Positions 35,139 through 45,258 of a DNA stretch of 64,000 bases are shown piece by piece; the stretch's first letter is position 1, and each line of letters starts with the position of its first letter. Position numbers and translations under genes: made by a program. This stretch comes from Pseudoneurospora amorphoporcata (Eukaryota; Ascomycota; Sordariomycetes; Sordariales; Sordariaceae): assembly GCA_033297205.1 (NCBI GenBank), contig MU859115.1, positions 122,538-186,537 of the forward strand. The letters run 5' to 3'. Under the pieces are notes generated by a model. The model ran no database searches, was not told the origin of the DNA, and saw nothing but the letters and a program-made list of their open reading frames with translations.

Positions 35139-36938
35139 TTGCGACAGGTCCTCCGGCGGGGTTTCTGCACCACCACGATAAAGCCATATCATGAGCTCCC
35201 GGTGTCATCCGTGAAAGCCGCCAACCTGTATTCCTTTACCGGCAGTCGACCGCACTTGCGGGTGTTTGGGCGAATACCCTGCAGGCACACACGATGGTGT
35301 CCCAGTAACACCTCGGTGGGCCGGGGGGCCAGCGCAAGCGGTTTCCGTTCCATCCAGCCTGATGTTCAGATTCGGTCCTTCCTCGCTATATCTCCTCCCC
35401 TCCGCGACTTGATCCCCCGAGCCAGCCACCCGCAAGTTGCGCCGTACCCTCTGCAGAAAACACGACAGGCCTCGTCCGAGGCACACTCCCGTTTGGCTAC
35501 ACCGGATGCACCGCTTCCCAAGAGATCCGATGCCCAGGTCCCATCAGAAACCGTGCCGAAACCGGTCGCGGATGGTGGGAGTGAACCAGAAGTCGCCAAG
35601 GAACAATACCGAAACCCGACCAAGGAGTTCTTCGACAAGCTGGAAGAGGCGGCGCTGGATGAGCAAAAACTGGCACAGACGATCCGAAAAGAGGGCGAGA
35701 AGAAGCCATGGACTGATCTGTTCCAACCGTCGGACTTGATTCACGTCATGGGCCTCAATGTCCAAGGACGATACGTTACACATACCCTAGCCGGCGCCGA
35801 GACGATACCGCCGCCCATTTTCATGATCAACCGAAGGAATCTACTCCAGAGGTGGGTGAACTCGGGAAAGTGCTTGAGGCTTCACAGGCAAAAGCAAGTC
35901 ATCGTCCGCGACAGGATCAAGGCCGAGTTCACATTACCAATCCAGGGCCATGATCCGCGGAAGCAGAACGACAAACACATCAGCAACCTCATAGTGACTG
36001 TTCCAGCCGGGCACACGGTCGAAGCACTCGGGCAAATTAACCACCGGCTTGACCACAACTCGACCATTGTTCTGATCCACGAGGGACTGGGCGTCGCCGA
36101 GGCTATCTGCAAAGCCTACTTTCCCATCGAAAGCCAGCGGCCGGTGTTTATCCTCGGCCATATGACGACGCGTTTGGGGCTGGGCGACGAGACGTTTGAG
36201 TTTGGTGAGGTGCGACCTGGAAGGCTCTACCTGACTGTCTACACCCCTCAATCAGAAAATATTGGCCCGGCCGCGCCCTTTGTGATCAAGAAGCACCCGC
36301 CCACCTTGTACCAGCGGAGGGGGTCGCATCTGATCAAGCTCCTCACGTCCATTCCGGAACTTAATGCCACCGGTCACCGAACGGACGACTTCTTGCAGCT
36401 GAAGCTACCAGCGGTGGCGTTCCGAGCGGTGGTCGATCCTCTGGCGACGATTCTGGATTCCACCTACGACAAAATCCCCGAGAACCCGCACGCCCGTCAG
36501 CTCATGGACAAGCTGCTTTCCGAGGTTGCCGATGTGGTTTCCCACCTACCCGAGCTGAAGGGCCTGGAGCAGTTCCGCGTCGCCAATGCCCTTCCGTTCA
36601 TGCGATCAGAAGTCTTCCATAGGTTGAAGAGAAAGGGAACCTCTGACAGCCCCATGCGCAGGTTGAATGCCAGGGGCAAGGACACGGATATCGGATTCGT
36701 TACTGGCTATTTCGTCATGCGCGGCAAGAAGTTGGGGCTTTCGGTGAACGCTCTCGAGAGTATCTGGTCTGCCATCAGGGCCAAGCACCAGGTTATGGCA
36801 GAGAAGAGGATGAGGGAGGTTCCCTTTGAGGTTCCATACCGGCCAAAACTTCTTCATCATGTTCCAGAGCCGTGGACCAATTATCCCGACAGGCTCTGGC
36901 CGGAGCCTCTGAAGAACTTGCTCAACAAGATTAGATGA
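35130..36938 (+). CDS. Ketopantoate-reductase-like mitochondrial protein (start unresolved)
   Basis: Resembles fungal ApbA/PanE-fold proteins, of which some (yeast Cbs2-type) act in mitochondrial gene expression rather than pantothenate synthesis. The open frame begins after TGA at 35127-35129 and runs to 36938, about 600 codons. The N-terminal segment (RQVLRRGFCTTTIKPYHEL) is basic and hydroxylated, as in a mitochondrial targeting peptide. The Rossmann-like core includes VMGLNVQGRYVTHTLAG and the SNLIVTVPAGHTVEAL stretch, followed by STIVLIHEGLG. The C-terminal helical domain has LLTSIPELNATG and DYFLQLKLP-like motifs. No in-frame ATG occurs before the one at about 35748, which is too far downstream because it would remove the leader and nearby conserved sequence. 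Translation may start at a non-AUG codon or in a missed upstream exon. Confidence 0.75.
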   Translation, partial: QDLLRQVLRRGFCTTTIKPYHELPVSSVKAANLYSFTGSRPHLRVFGRIPCRHTRWCPSNTSVGRGASASGFRSIQPDVQIRSFLAISPPLRDLIPRASHPQVAPYPLQKTRQASSEAHSRLATPDAPLPKRSDAQVPSETVPKPVADGGSEPEVAKEQYRNPTKEFFDKLEEAALDEQKLAQTIRKEGEKKPWTDLFQPSDLIHVMGLNVQGRYVTHTLAGAETIPPPIFMINRRNLLQRWVNSGKCLRLHRQKQVIVRDRIKAEFTLPIQGHDPRKQNDKHISNLIVTVPAGHTVEALGQINHRLDHNSTIVLIHEGLGVAEAICKAYFPIESQRPVFILGHMTTRLGLGDETFEFGEVRPGRLYLTVYTPQSENIGPAAPFVIKKHPPTLYQRRGSHLIKLLTSIPELNATGHRTDDFLQLKLPAVAFRAVVDPLATILDSTYDKIPENPHARQLMDKLLSEVADVVSHLPELKGLEQFRVANALPFMRSEVFHRLKRKGTSDSPMRRLNARGKDTDIGFVTGYFVMRGKKLGLSVNALESIWSAIRAKHQVMAEKRMREVPFEVPYRPKLLHHVPEPWTNYPDRLWPEPLKNLLNKIR

Positions 36939-37332
36939 TGAACGGGGTGTATCACCAATATTTACTGCATATACATATAGACGGGATAAACAAAATCATG
37001 GCGATAAAGGGTGTTTCGGGGGAGGTGATTGGTTCTAGAGATGGTTCATCCTGCACATACCTGTATTTCTAGTTTTTGCATATGAAAAGCATGGCATTTT
37101 CTTTGCATATTCGGCTCCCTCTTTCCGTTCACCGCTCCCATGCTTTCGCAAACTCGAAGAAGTTAGACTCTTGCGTGATCTGTAATAAACCGATGATGCC
37201 ATTAATAAAACCGTTACGGCCGTGAAACTTTCTTGATATCCTCCTCCTCCTCCCCCTCCTCTTCCCACCTACCACTTTGTTCCGTCTCTCTGTAACCACA
37301 CCTCCGTAGGCACACTCCAACGCCTCCCTATT
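36939..37332. other. Convergent 3' region
   Basis: Lies between the reductase-like gene (plus) and PDCD5 (minus). It is AT-richer than the flanking genes and holds no gene. Confidence 0.6.
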
Positions 37333-38010
37333 CTAGATATCAAACAAATCATCGTCATCATCGTCCAACCCCCACCCCTTCCTCCTCGTCACCACAATCT
37401 TTTCTTCTTCCTTGTTATCCGACATGGCGTTCAGCAGCTCCTTGAGCTGTTCCTCGGTCACTTTGGAGCGCAACTGGCCCGTTTGCGCCAGCATGATTAG
37501 CCGGTTCTCGATGTCGGTCGCGCGCTCCTCCTTGACGAGCCGGATGCGGCCCAGCCGGTCGGCGGCTTCAGGCATGAGGATCTGGTTGAGCATGGCTTTG
37601 CGGGCTTCGGCTTCTTGTCTGTTTGTCACAAACAAGAGGAGGGGTAGTTAATTACTTGTGGGTTTGTAGTAAGGAGGGGAAGAGAGGGGAGGAAGGAAGT
37701 AGATGGGGTATATGGGGAAGTAAGGGGAGAGATAAGGGAGGGAAAAAGGAGGCAAGGGGAGGGAATGGACATACTGTCTAGAAGCCTCCTGACCACCTTG
37801 ACCACCGGCGCCAGATGGACCCCCGGCCTTGGGACCACCACCACCGCCGCCACCCTGCGCCTTAAGCTGTTCAAGACGGGCCTTTCTGATCTGTTTAGGG
37901 AGTTGCGAGAGTTAGTATCTAGGGGCCCGGGCACTGTGCGCAGCCATCAAGCTGTGCACTGCGCTAAAGGGAGATGGGATGCGCACCTTGTCGAGCTCCG
38001 AGTCCTCCAT
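37333..38010 (-). CDS. PDCD5/TFAR19-family protein
   Basis: Small conserved DNA-binding-type protein, related to human PDCD5 and yeast Sdd2. Its role in fungi is not settled. Exons are 38010-37987, 37890-37775 and 37618-37333, giving 141 residues. Intron 1 is 96 bp with a TACTAAC branch point and an unusual GTGCGC donor; intron 2 is 156 bp. The first exon encodes only MEDSELDK. A Gly-rich loop (GGGGGGGPKAGGPSGAGG) follows the first helix; it is longer than in the animal protein. The core, QQEAEARKAMLNQILMPEA through RIRLVKEERATDIENRLIMLA, is diagnostic. The C-terminus is acidic (DDDDDDLFDI). Confidence 0.92.
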
Positions 38011-38499
38011 TTTTGATGAGTTGGTTGGATTCGCGGGAGGTTGGCGACTAGGCTGATGGTTCAAGAAATGATTCTTGAGTGTTCGTAGTGTAGTAAAGGA
38101 GCTTGGTTCGCTGTAGGATGTTTAGGGTGTTGCGATGATGGATGGATGGTGATCGCGGGGTCGCTTGGGGCCTTGAGGGAAGTTTTTGGTGGGGCATGCG
38201 TAACGATAAGTTACGTAGGTAGCGGATCCAGGTCCTATCAGGGGTTACACTAGAGGTACCTAATACAACGGTATTGTTTACATAGCAGCCAGTGCCGGTT
38301 TGCTCAAGATCATATATTACCGCCAGCGGAAATGCTACGGCTGAAAGGAGTCAAATGGCCCTGGACAACATGAGAATGGGCTTATAAAAGATGTTGGCAT
38401 TGTGATAATCCCCTTGGGGGTATGATTACAATATGTTCTACAGTACTTTCACTGGAAGACGGGTCCATCATCTCCCCATCGCATGCCCCCTTGATCCGT
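38011..38499. other. PDCD5 promoter and COQ4 3' flank
   Basis: A tandem (both minus-strand) intergenic region. It contains TACGTAGGTA and GGTACCTA motifs at about 38212-38265. No gene is seen. Confidence 0.6.
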
Positions 38500-39624
38500 C
38501 TATACCCTCATAGACGAAGACCCAACAACCTCCCCAACCTTCTCAACCACCTCATCCTTCATCTCCTTCACCCTCTCCGCCACCACCTCGGCCTCTTTCT
38601 CCGCCTTCTGGAGGACATCATCCTCGGGCCCGCCGCTGCGCCCGCTCATCATCCTCTCCATCTCCTTCCTCCTCCTCTTCTCCTCCCTCTCCCTCTTCCT
38701 AATCTCCCTCAGATCCGGCGGCGGCTCCACGCCCAGCTCCCTCCGCAAATCATCCACATCCCTTTCCAACTCCTCCTCCCAAAACACATTAATCACCTCC
38801 TTGGCCCGTAGCCCATTCTTGACCGCCCAGGGGAAATAAATCTCCCTAAACCGTTTCTGCTCGCTCTTCTTCATCGTGAACGCCGCAAACACGCTGAACC
38901 CCGTCATCGGCAACAACGTGTTCGCAAACTCAAATGCCTTCAGCGCCACCTCGCCCTCGCGCACGATCGGCAGCCCGGTCAAAGCGTGGTAGAAATCGTG
39001 GCACTCGCGGTACCGCTGCATCACGTACGCGCATTCCTCGTCGTCAATGTACCGCACCGCCGAGCGCGTGTCGGGCGAGACGCCCTCGCGGTCCAGCCAG
39101 TCGATGTAGGTCCGTCCGACAGTGTTGGGTGGCAAGGAGCGCAGGTAGGGGATGTTGAGGGATTGGGAGGTGATGCGAGGTCGGAGGCGCAGGATGCGTC
39201 GCCCTGTGGGGTGGGAGAGCATGGCGTCGCGGAGGCGGTAGATGAAGTAGGGGGTTGCGGTGGCTTCGGCAAAGGAGGCTATTAGGTCTGTGTGGCGTGG
39301 AGAAAGGTGGGTTAGCTAAAGGTTGAGTTGAAGGGGAGGAGAGAGAAACGGACCGCCGCGCCGTGGGTCGGCGAGGGAGATGAGGCCTGAGCCGACGAAG
39401 AGGCCGAGGCGCTCGAGGCGGGTGAGAGGGACATGGCCGGGGTAGTTTGGTGGCGGGCGGTTGAGGGCGGAGAACTGTCTCGTTTGTTGTGTCTGAAGTT
39501 GGGTCGGTGGTGTTGATGATGTGCTGCTGTTGCTGATCGCGGCGCATACGGCTGGCCGGATGGCATTCCGGGTGCTTGCGCGGGCTACGAGAGCCGCGGA
39601 GCGTCTGAGGGCCGACGCTTCCAT
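38500..39624 (-). CDS. coq-4: COQ4, ubiquinone biosynthesis
   Basis: Mitochondrial matrix-side protein that organises the coenzyme Q synthesis complex; it is also reported to act on C1 of the quinone ring. Exons are 39624-39354 and 39287-38500, giving 352 residues; the 66-bp intron has a GTCCGT donor and a GCTAAC branch point. An N-terminal targeting sequence of about 50 residues is rich in Arg, Ser and Ala (MEASALRRSAALVARAS). The diagnostic metal-binding motif HDFYHALT lies at about 187-194, within YRECHDFYHALTGLP. The mature domain begins near YPGHVPLTRLERLGL. The C-terminal 70 or so residues are a charged extension beyond the yeast length. It is divergent from the SET gene. Confidence 0.94.
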
Positions 39625-40351
39625 TATGAAGCAGAGAGTCCGAACACCTAGGAAGAACCCCTAGTGTTGAACAATAAGGGAACTGGATGGGTGAGGAACA
39701 CGCAATTCTTCCAGAGCTCGAGGTGGTTGTCAAGGTGTAAGTGGTGGTTCTATCCGTCCCACTCGGGTGCGGAATGTACAATTGCGATAACGATATCGAT
39801 AAGGACCTACGTAGGCTAGGTAAGGTAGGGGCCGCGGTAGGTAGCTCAAGGTGAGGGGAGCTTCCGCTCGGTGAGAGATGAGAGGCCGAGGGATGCTAGC
39901 TCACCGTAGAGGAGAATAAATACTGCCGTAAAATACGTTGCATAGCGTAACGGCGTAAGTTTCACTTCGCTGTTTCTTGACAATCACTATAACATCTTGG
40001 GTCTGGAGCCTATGCAAGGGCTCAACCAGTTCCGCTTGAACAACACCTCAGGAGGAGACAAGTTTTCGTTCAGGACGTTTGATTGTGAATCATAACTCTA
40101 TCCAAGCAGGTATGTAAGCGAGCAAAGGGAGCAAACAAGTGGAAGTTTCAGCCGAACGGTTGCTTGACAGAGGATGCAGTGAAACCCTGGGATTTATGCC
40201 TTCCCTTTGGCTCTCACTTACACCTTGAACAATACAACTGTCTCTTTTCTTTCTTCTTTCTTCTGTCCTTCAACTCTGGCCTCTATTGCAATTTGTTACG
40301 CTGCGTCGATCATCTCTCATTTGAATTACACAAATACAGTATCTGATCAAG
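39625..40351. other. Divergent promoter of COQ4 and the SET gene
   Basis: Contains a cluster of CCTACGTAGG/TAGGTA motifs at about 39806-39846. No gene is supported. Confidence 0.6.
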
Positions 40352-41923
40352 ATGACGAAAAGGAAACGTGAAGCAGCAAAAAAGGGAAAGGGCAATAAAA
40401 GGAGCACCCGTAGGAAAGTCCGTGGTAAATCATCAAAAATGGAAGCATATCAAGAGTTACTCGTATGGGCAAAAGACAAGGGCATCATCCTCAACGGCGT
40501 CGAGCCCCGACGGATACCAGGTCGAGGAATGGGAATAATGGCCACCAAGCCACTCAAGGTAATCAACTCATTTCATCATATCAGGCAACTGCTTAAGATG
40601 GCTAACGATGATCAGGAAAACCAAACCATCCTAACGGTTCCATCCAACACTCTTCGGACCTACGAGACCGTTAACCCTTCTATAGCCCGTGGCCTCCTGG
40701 GCATCTCCATCCATGGCCTCCTAGCCGCCGATCTCGCCTTGGATCCTTCTCCCTCCGCCAAATATCGACAATGGAACGCCGTATGTCCTACACGTGAAGA
40801 TGTCTGGGACTCTTTGCCTTTGACGTGGGACCACCGGCTGCGAGATTTCTTGCCTAAAAAAGCGCTGGAGTTACTTTTGAAGCAGGAGGCCAAGTTTTCG
40901 AAAGACTGGTCCATGGTCCAACAGTCTAAGCTCCTCTCCCCAAGATCTGGTGAGAAAGAGTACGAGCGCTCCGAAGAAGAAGAAGAAGGCGAAAAGCTGA
41001 ACAAGAGCATAACAAGAGATGACTACCTCTACGCCTGGCTTCTCGTCAACACCCGCACCTTCTACCACGAAACACCTAAAACGAAAAAGTTCAACAAGGA
41101 AGACAGAATGGTGCTGCAACCAGTCGCAGACCTGTTCAACCACACCTCCTACGACCCATCGGCCGAGGAGAAGGAAGGCAACAAGAAAACTTGCTCAGTC
41201 GCCTTTTCTCCCACTGCCTTCACCATCACCACCACTCGCCCTTACACTGCCGGCGAAGAAGTCTACATCTGCTACGGCAACCACTCCAATGACTTCCTCC
41301 TGATCGAATATGGCTTCCTCTTCGACGAAAACGTCTGGGACGAAGTCTGCATAGACGATGCCATTCTCCCTTTATTGGACAAATCCCAACAACAGCAACA
41401 ACAAACATCCGCAACCCAAGCACGACAACTTAAGAAGACAACCCGAAGGTTAAACGAAAGAGGTAAAAAAGATCCAAAGTCACAAGCCGATCAACAACCA
41501 CCAAAGTCCCCCAAAGACCTCCTAGAAGAAACCGGCTTCCTAGGCAACTACAACCTCGACCCGCGCAACCCCACCGGCTGCTACCGCACACAGGTCGCCC
41601 TTCGCGCCCTCTCCGCCCTTCCCTCCTCCTTAACTCCTCAAGAAGGCGAAAAGAAGTTCCGCGTCTTCGTCGACTACGGCCAAGATCCTTGGGAGGAATC
41701 ACCGGAGGAGCAGGCGAAGCTGAACATGCTTTTGGCACAAGCGTTGAAGCAATGGAGGGGGGATGTGATTGAGAAGAAGATTATAGAAGGGTTGGACAAG
41801 ATGGAGTGGAAAGAGGGACATGAAAAGGTGGTAGGAAGGGAGTGTCATAGAGACACGTTGCTCATGAGGTGGATGCAGGTGAGGAGGATGGTTGATAGGG
41901 CTTTGGAGGAGCTTGAGGGTTGA
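40352..41923 (+). CDS. SET-domain protein lysine methyltransferase (RKM/LSMT-like)
   Basis: Probably methylates a lysine of a ribosomal or other cytosolic/nuclear protein, as the Rkm/LSMT family does. Exons are 40352-40558 and 40616-41923, giving 504 residues. The 57-bp intron has a GCTAAC branch point, is a multiple of three and has no stop, so its retention would add 19 residues. The N-terminus is strongly basic (MTKRKREAAKKGKGNKR), a likely nuclear signal. The split SET domain starts at GVEPRRIPGRGMGIMATKPL. It continues with the PVADLFNHTSYDP motif (SET N-H motif) and YICYGNHSNDFLLIEYGF. The C-terminal substrate-binding region is helical. The specific target cannot be inferred. Confidence 0.88.
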   Translation: MTKRKREAAKKGKGNKRSTRRKVRGKSSKMEAYQELLVWAKDKGIILNGVEPRRIPGRGMGIMATKPLKVINSFHHIRQLLKMANDDQENQTILTVPSNTLRTYETVNPSIARGLLGISIHGLLAADLALDPSPSAKYRQWNAVCPTREDVWDSLPLTWDHRLRDFLPKKALELLLKQEAKFSKDWSMVQQSKLLSPRSGEKEYERSEEEEEGEKLNKSITRDDYLYAWLLVNTRTFYHETPKTKKFNKEDRMVLQPVADLFNHTSYDPSAEEKEGNKKTCSVAFSPTAFTITTTRPYTAGEEVYICYGNHSNDFLLIEYGFLFDENVWDEVCIDDAILPLLDKSQQQQQQTSATQARQLKKTTRRLNERGKKDPKSQADQQPPKSPKDLLEETGFLGNYNLDPRNPTGCYRTQVALRALSALPSSLTPQEGEKKFRVFVDYGQDPWEESPEEQAKLNMLLAQALKQWRGDVIEKKIIEGLDKMEWKEGHEKVVGRECHRDTLLMRWMQVRRMVDRALEELEG

Positions 41924-42496
41924 GGGTTGAGCAGGGAGGGAGGCTTTGGGGAGGAGAGGGAGGAATAAACTATGGAATAAACTATGGAGGAATGACTTGG
42001 GGAGTAGTCTTGCTGGGTTCAGACGAGGGGATAGGCAAAAGAACATTGAATCAGAAGGGACTGGAGATAACTGTTTGGCCATGCTGCGGTGGTGTTCAAC
42101 AACGAATGATATGCAGATGTGTCATAATAGATGTCCATATCGATGTGCTCATGTTGACCATGATGATGGATGCCGCTGGATGGTACGAGTTCTCAACCCA
42201 AGGGTTTCACTCTTTCTCTCACCAACACCGCTGCACCCGGGCACACAGGGCAGTGAGTATCTGGCGCCTGCAACCTGAGACCTAGCACTCCATCGCAATC
42301 CGCCAGCCAACCGGCAGGCACACCCTTTCACCGGCCGGTCGGGCCTTCCGTCCCGTCTCATCCGCCCAGCCGGCCCCAATCGGCGGTGGTCACTCCTGCC
42401 CTACTAACCTGCCGCAGGGGCACCTGCCCTTATAAGTAAGTCCCAATTCCAGGCCCTTCTTCCACCACATCCAGTCTTCCAACACACCCAAGCGGT
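41924..42496. other. Intergenic region
   Basis: 3' flank of the SET gene. It contains a GC-rich imperfect palindrome region (CCGGCCGG type) at about 42300-42400. No gene is seen. Confidence 0.55.
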
Positions 42497-42619
42497 GGTC
42501 CGTTGGTGTAATGGTTAGCACACAACCTTGTTCAACCCATACTTTCCACAAAGCCGGTATGGCCACCCTGCCACCGACGAGGTTCCCTGTTCGATTCCCG
42601 GCCCAGTCACAGGAATTTT
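42497..42619 (+). ncRNA. tRNA-like Pol III unit (tRNA relic or ncRNA)
   Basis: The segment starts like a tRNA-Gln/Glu gene, GTCCGTTGGTGTAATGGTT, giving a good A box (TGGTGTAATGG, 42504-42514). A good B box (GTTCGATTCC, 42589-42598) and a TTTT terminator (42616-42619) follow. The 3' half does not close a cloverleaf: the sequence after the T-loop does not pair with the 5' acceptor strand, the T-stem 5' strand is mismatched, and the spacing between boxes is longer than in an intronless tRNA. AACCT and AGGTT near 42524 and 42580 can pair. It could be a decayed intron-containing tRNA or a tRNA-derived Pol III transcript. Confidence 0.4.
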
Positions 42620-43600
42620 CGACGAGCTTAGCTACCTCGATCGGAATTTGCTAGAAGACGCCTGAAAGGTCGGCGAACATCGTAACAGCGAGAACAGCCA
42701 GAAGACGCGCAACTCGTCGGTAGGTCTTCTCAGGTTGGCCCCCGGTTTGTGAGAAAGTTGCAGGGACGGAGAAAGACCTGAACTGCACATGCGTGCCTAA
42801 CATTGCGCCGGTAGGAGAGTGTTAGGACTGAGCCACGATCCGATTCGCAAGGTGGACGCACCGAGTGATACGGAGAAAGCTGAGTTCTACACTCTCTGCC
42901 ACCGAGATGTTAGGCATCCTTATCTGGCGAGAAGTGACACATACCTTGGTGGACGCACCAGGTTGGTCGGCCACTTCTATGACCCAGATAGGAGAGTGGG
43001 TGGGTTGGGGTTAGGTACCTGTTCGACTCAGGTGCGGATTCGGAAGACACTTTTTTTTTGCGCTTTTTCTAGGAACAAGATACCGGATAGAGTCAGTCTG
43101 ATAGTGCAGAGGTCGGTCATCGATATCAAAGCCATGCTGGTTGCACAATTCGGAGGGCCTTGTCCCCCATATTCCGACAATGAAGCTTCGAATGAATCCC
43201 CCACCGACCTCGAAAAAGCCAATTGGGGTATCACCTACACGATGACAGGTATTAATTACTGCCTTCCAGACCAAGACCAAGTGCAAGATGGGTTGCCTAT
43301 GCCGTTGCCACGTCAAGACTGAAGTGCAAACTCCTCCATGGCTCAAGAGTGTGTATTGATTGGTACGCTCTTTGTGAGCTACACCGGTTCACCGCTCTGG
43401 GGTAAACTGCCCTGCGATCACAAACGATGCGAAGCCTCTGGCAAAGGGACAGTGCAATGACGACCTACACCTACCACTTCCCGATCTGGCTGGTATCGCG
43501 CGCTTTGGCCCTTCTCACTTGAGAGGAAGGCCCTCCAGGGCACCAATGACTCGTGGACTCTGCACAGTCCCAAGATGTTGACTGACGTTGAGCCTGTATG
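42620..43600. other. Intergenic region upstream of the ankyrin pseudogene
   Basis: A plus-strand open frame at 42819-43322 has little coding character and no recognised domain. It may be upstream remnant sequence of the ankyrin pseudogene. Nothing else is supported. Confidence 0.5.
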
Positions 43601-44867
43601 GAGAATTCTTGACCTGAAACCGTACAGCAGCTCGCTGGGATCTTAGGCCAGGGGCAGGTGTCGCCTTGCGACATGAATCCAGATGGAAAGTCTCTCTTGC
43701 ATGTAAGTGAACCTGCTCCCGTCTCAAGTGTATCACGGACTTCTCAGCTGACGTAAACCTTTACCGTTTGCTGTCGAGCTTGAACGAACCGACATGTGCA
43801 AATACCTGCTTGAACAGGGCGTGAATAAGAACTTGGAGGATCATGCTGGTGTATCTGCCTCGGCAATGGCTATTGAGAAAGTTACGCCTGCATCCGCGCC
43901 TGCCTCTCGAATCGAGATTCTTTCTGAGATCCACCGCATGTTTGAGGACGACGAGCTCTTGGAAACGCTCAACTTCCCGCCTTTGCAACAAGCCATATTC
44001 AGAACCCTGGAGAATCCGGCTCTCTTCACCCGACATCGTGAGGTCAATCTTTCCTCTCTCGATGCCATTGATTCGTTTGGTCGCACCGCACTTGCCTGGG
44101 CCGCTGCTTTCAACAACCCAGTCATCGCCGAGCTCCTGCTAGAGTCGACAAGGGTTGCCGAGCGAGAACGGATCCGACGTCGAAGCCCGCGACATCTTCG
44201 GGCGGACGCCGTTACACGAGGTCTCCAAAGTCCCCAGTAGTGAACACCTCGTCGAGCTCCTCGTCACCAAAGGGCAGGCCGATGTTGAAGCCAAAGACTA
44301 CATCTATGAGCGCACACCTCTGCATCTGGCGGCGGCTGATGGCCGGGCGGAAAATGCCACGGCGCTGGCAAGGTACGGTGAAGCGAGCCCTGAAGCAAAG
44401 ACAAAGACGCAAGGCTGGACGCCCCTCATGACTGCCATCACGTACAGCAAAGAGGCAAGGGTTGGGACACTGCTCAGCCTTGGGCCAGGACTAACGTGAT
44501 TGACAACTCCGGGAAAGGTGTGCTGCATGAAGCGGCCAAGATGGGAAGTGCGGGTGTGATAGAGGTGCTGAGAGACTTTATTGTGAAGCTAAATCAGGCG
44601 GAAGAAAGGCACGACGTCCAGATGGATGGTGATATGGTTGACAACTCCGGGTTTACCGAGTGGCAGTACTTTGAGGGGTGCAGGAAAGCATATAAGCCTC
44701 ATAAGGAGGATGAAGAGAAGGCAGAGAGAAGATTCCGTGAGCTTCTAGACGCGGAGGAGGAGACGGTAGCTCGTGGATTTGGAACGGGGCATTGGACAGG
44801 AGAAGGCGGATGTGAGCGTCGTCGAGAGTTCGGTTTAGTTTTTGTGAAGCCTTGTAAACTCTCATAA
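43600..44867 (+). pseudogene. Frameshifted ankyrin-repeat protein gene
   Basis: Remnant of a fungal ankyrin-repeat protein. A short exon ends in MNPDGKSLLH (43673-43702). A 76-bp intron (43703-43778, GTAAGT donor, CTGAC branch point, AG acceptor) leads to LERTDMCKYLLEQGVNKNLED and on to FGRTALAWAAAFNNPVIAELLL. Around 44150 the ankyrin frame shifts, continuing as DIFGRTPLHEVSK and YERTPLHLAAADGRAENA until a stop at 44499. Near 44485 it shifts again, continuing as VIDNSGKGVLHEAAKMGSAG to the stop at 44867. The frame upstream of 43673 is blocked by TGA near 43612. No introns explain the shifts. Assembly errors are an alternative, though two separate shifts plus an upstream stop favour decay. Confidence 0.7.
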
Positions 44868-45258
44868 GGACAAGACAGTGGAGATGAGAGATTCCGGGGA
44901 AGCCTTGGATGTTGAACGGTCTCGAGGTCCAGAAGCAGAAGCATTTTTGTGGGTATTTCTCCACTGTTCTCTTGTCACTGCAGCGGTTGGCCCCACACTG
45001 GAATGCGGGACAAGCTCCACGCGCTGCGACGGGACTGGAAGTGCGGAGCGGACCCCAATTCTTATCCTTCTCCGCCTTTGCAATTGAACCGGCAGAAAAA
45101 AATAATCAGGGAAAACAAGCAGGCGCTCCTTCCTTGCCTATCCCATTTGTGAAGCGATCCAGAACTTGTCAAGAACGATACTCTCTTTCGATCTTGCCGA
45201 AAAATTCAATCCAACAATTTTCCTCGTATTACACGAAAACAGAACCAAATCAGTCAAC
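44868..45258. other. Promoter/leader of the NOP6-like gene
   Basis: No gene is seen. It precedes the start codon of the RRM/Lys-rich gene. Confidence 0.6.
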
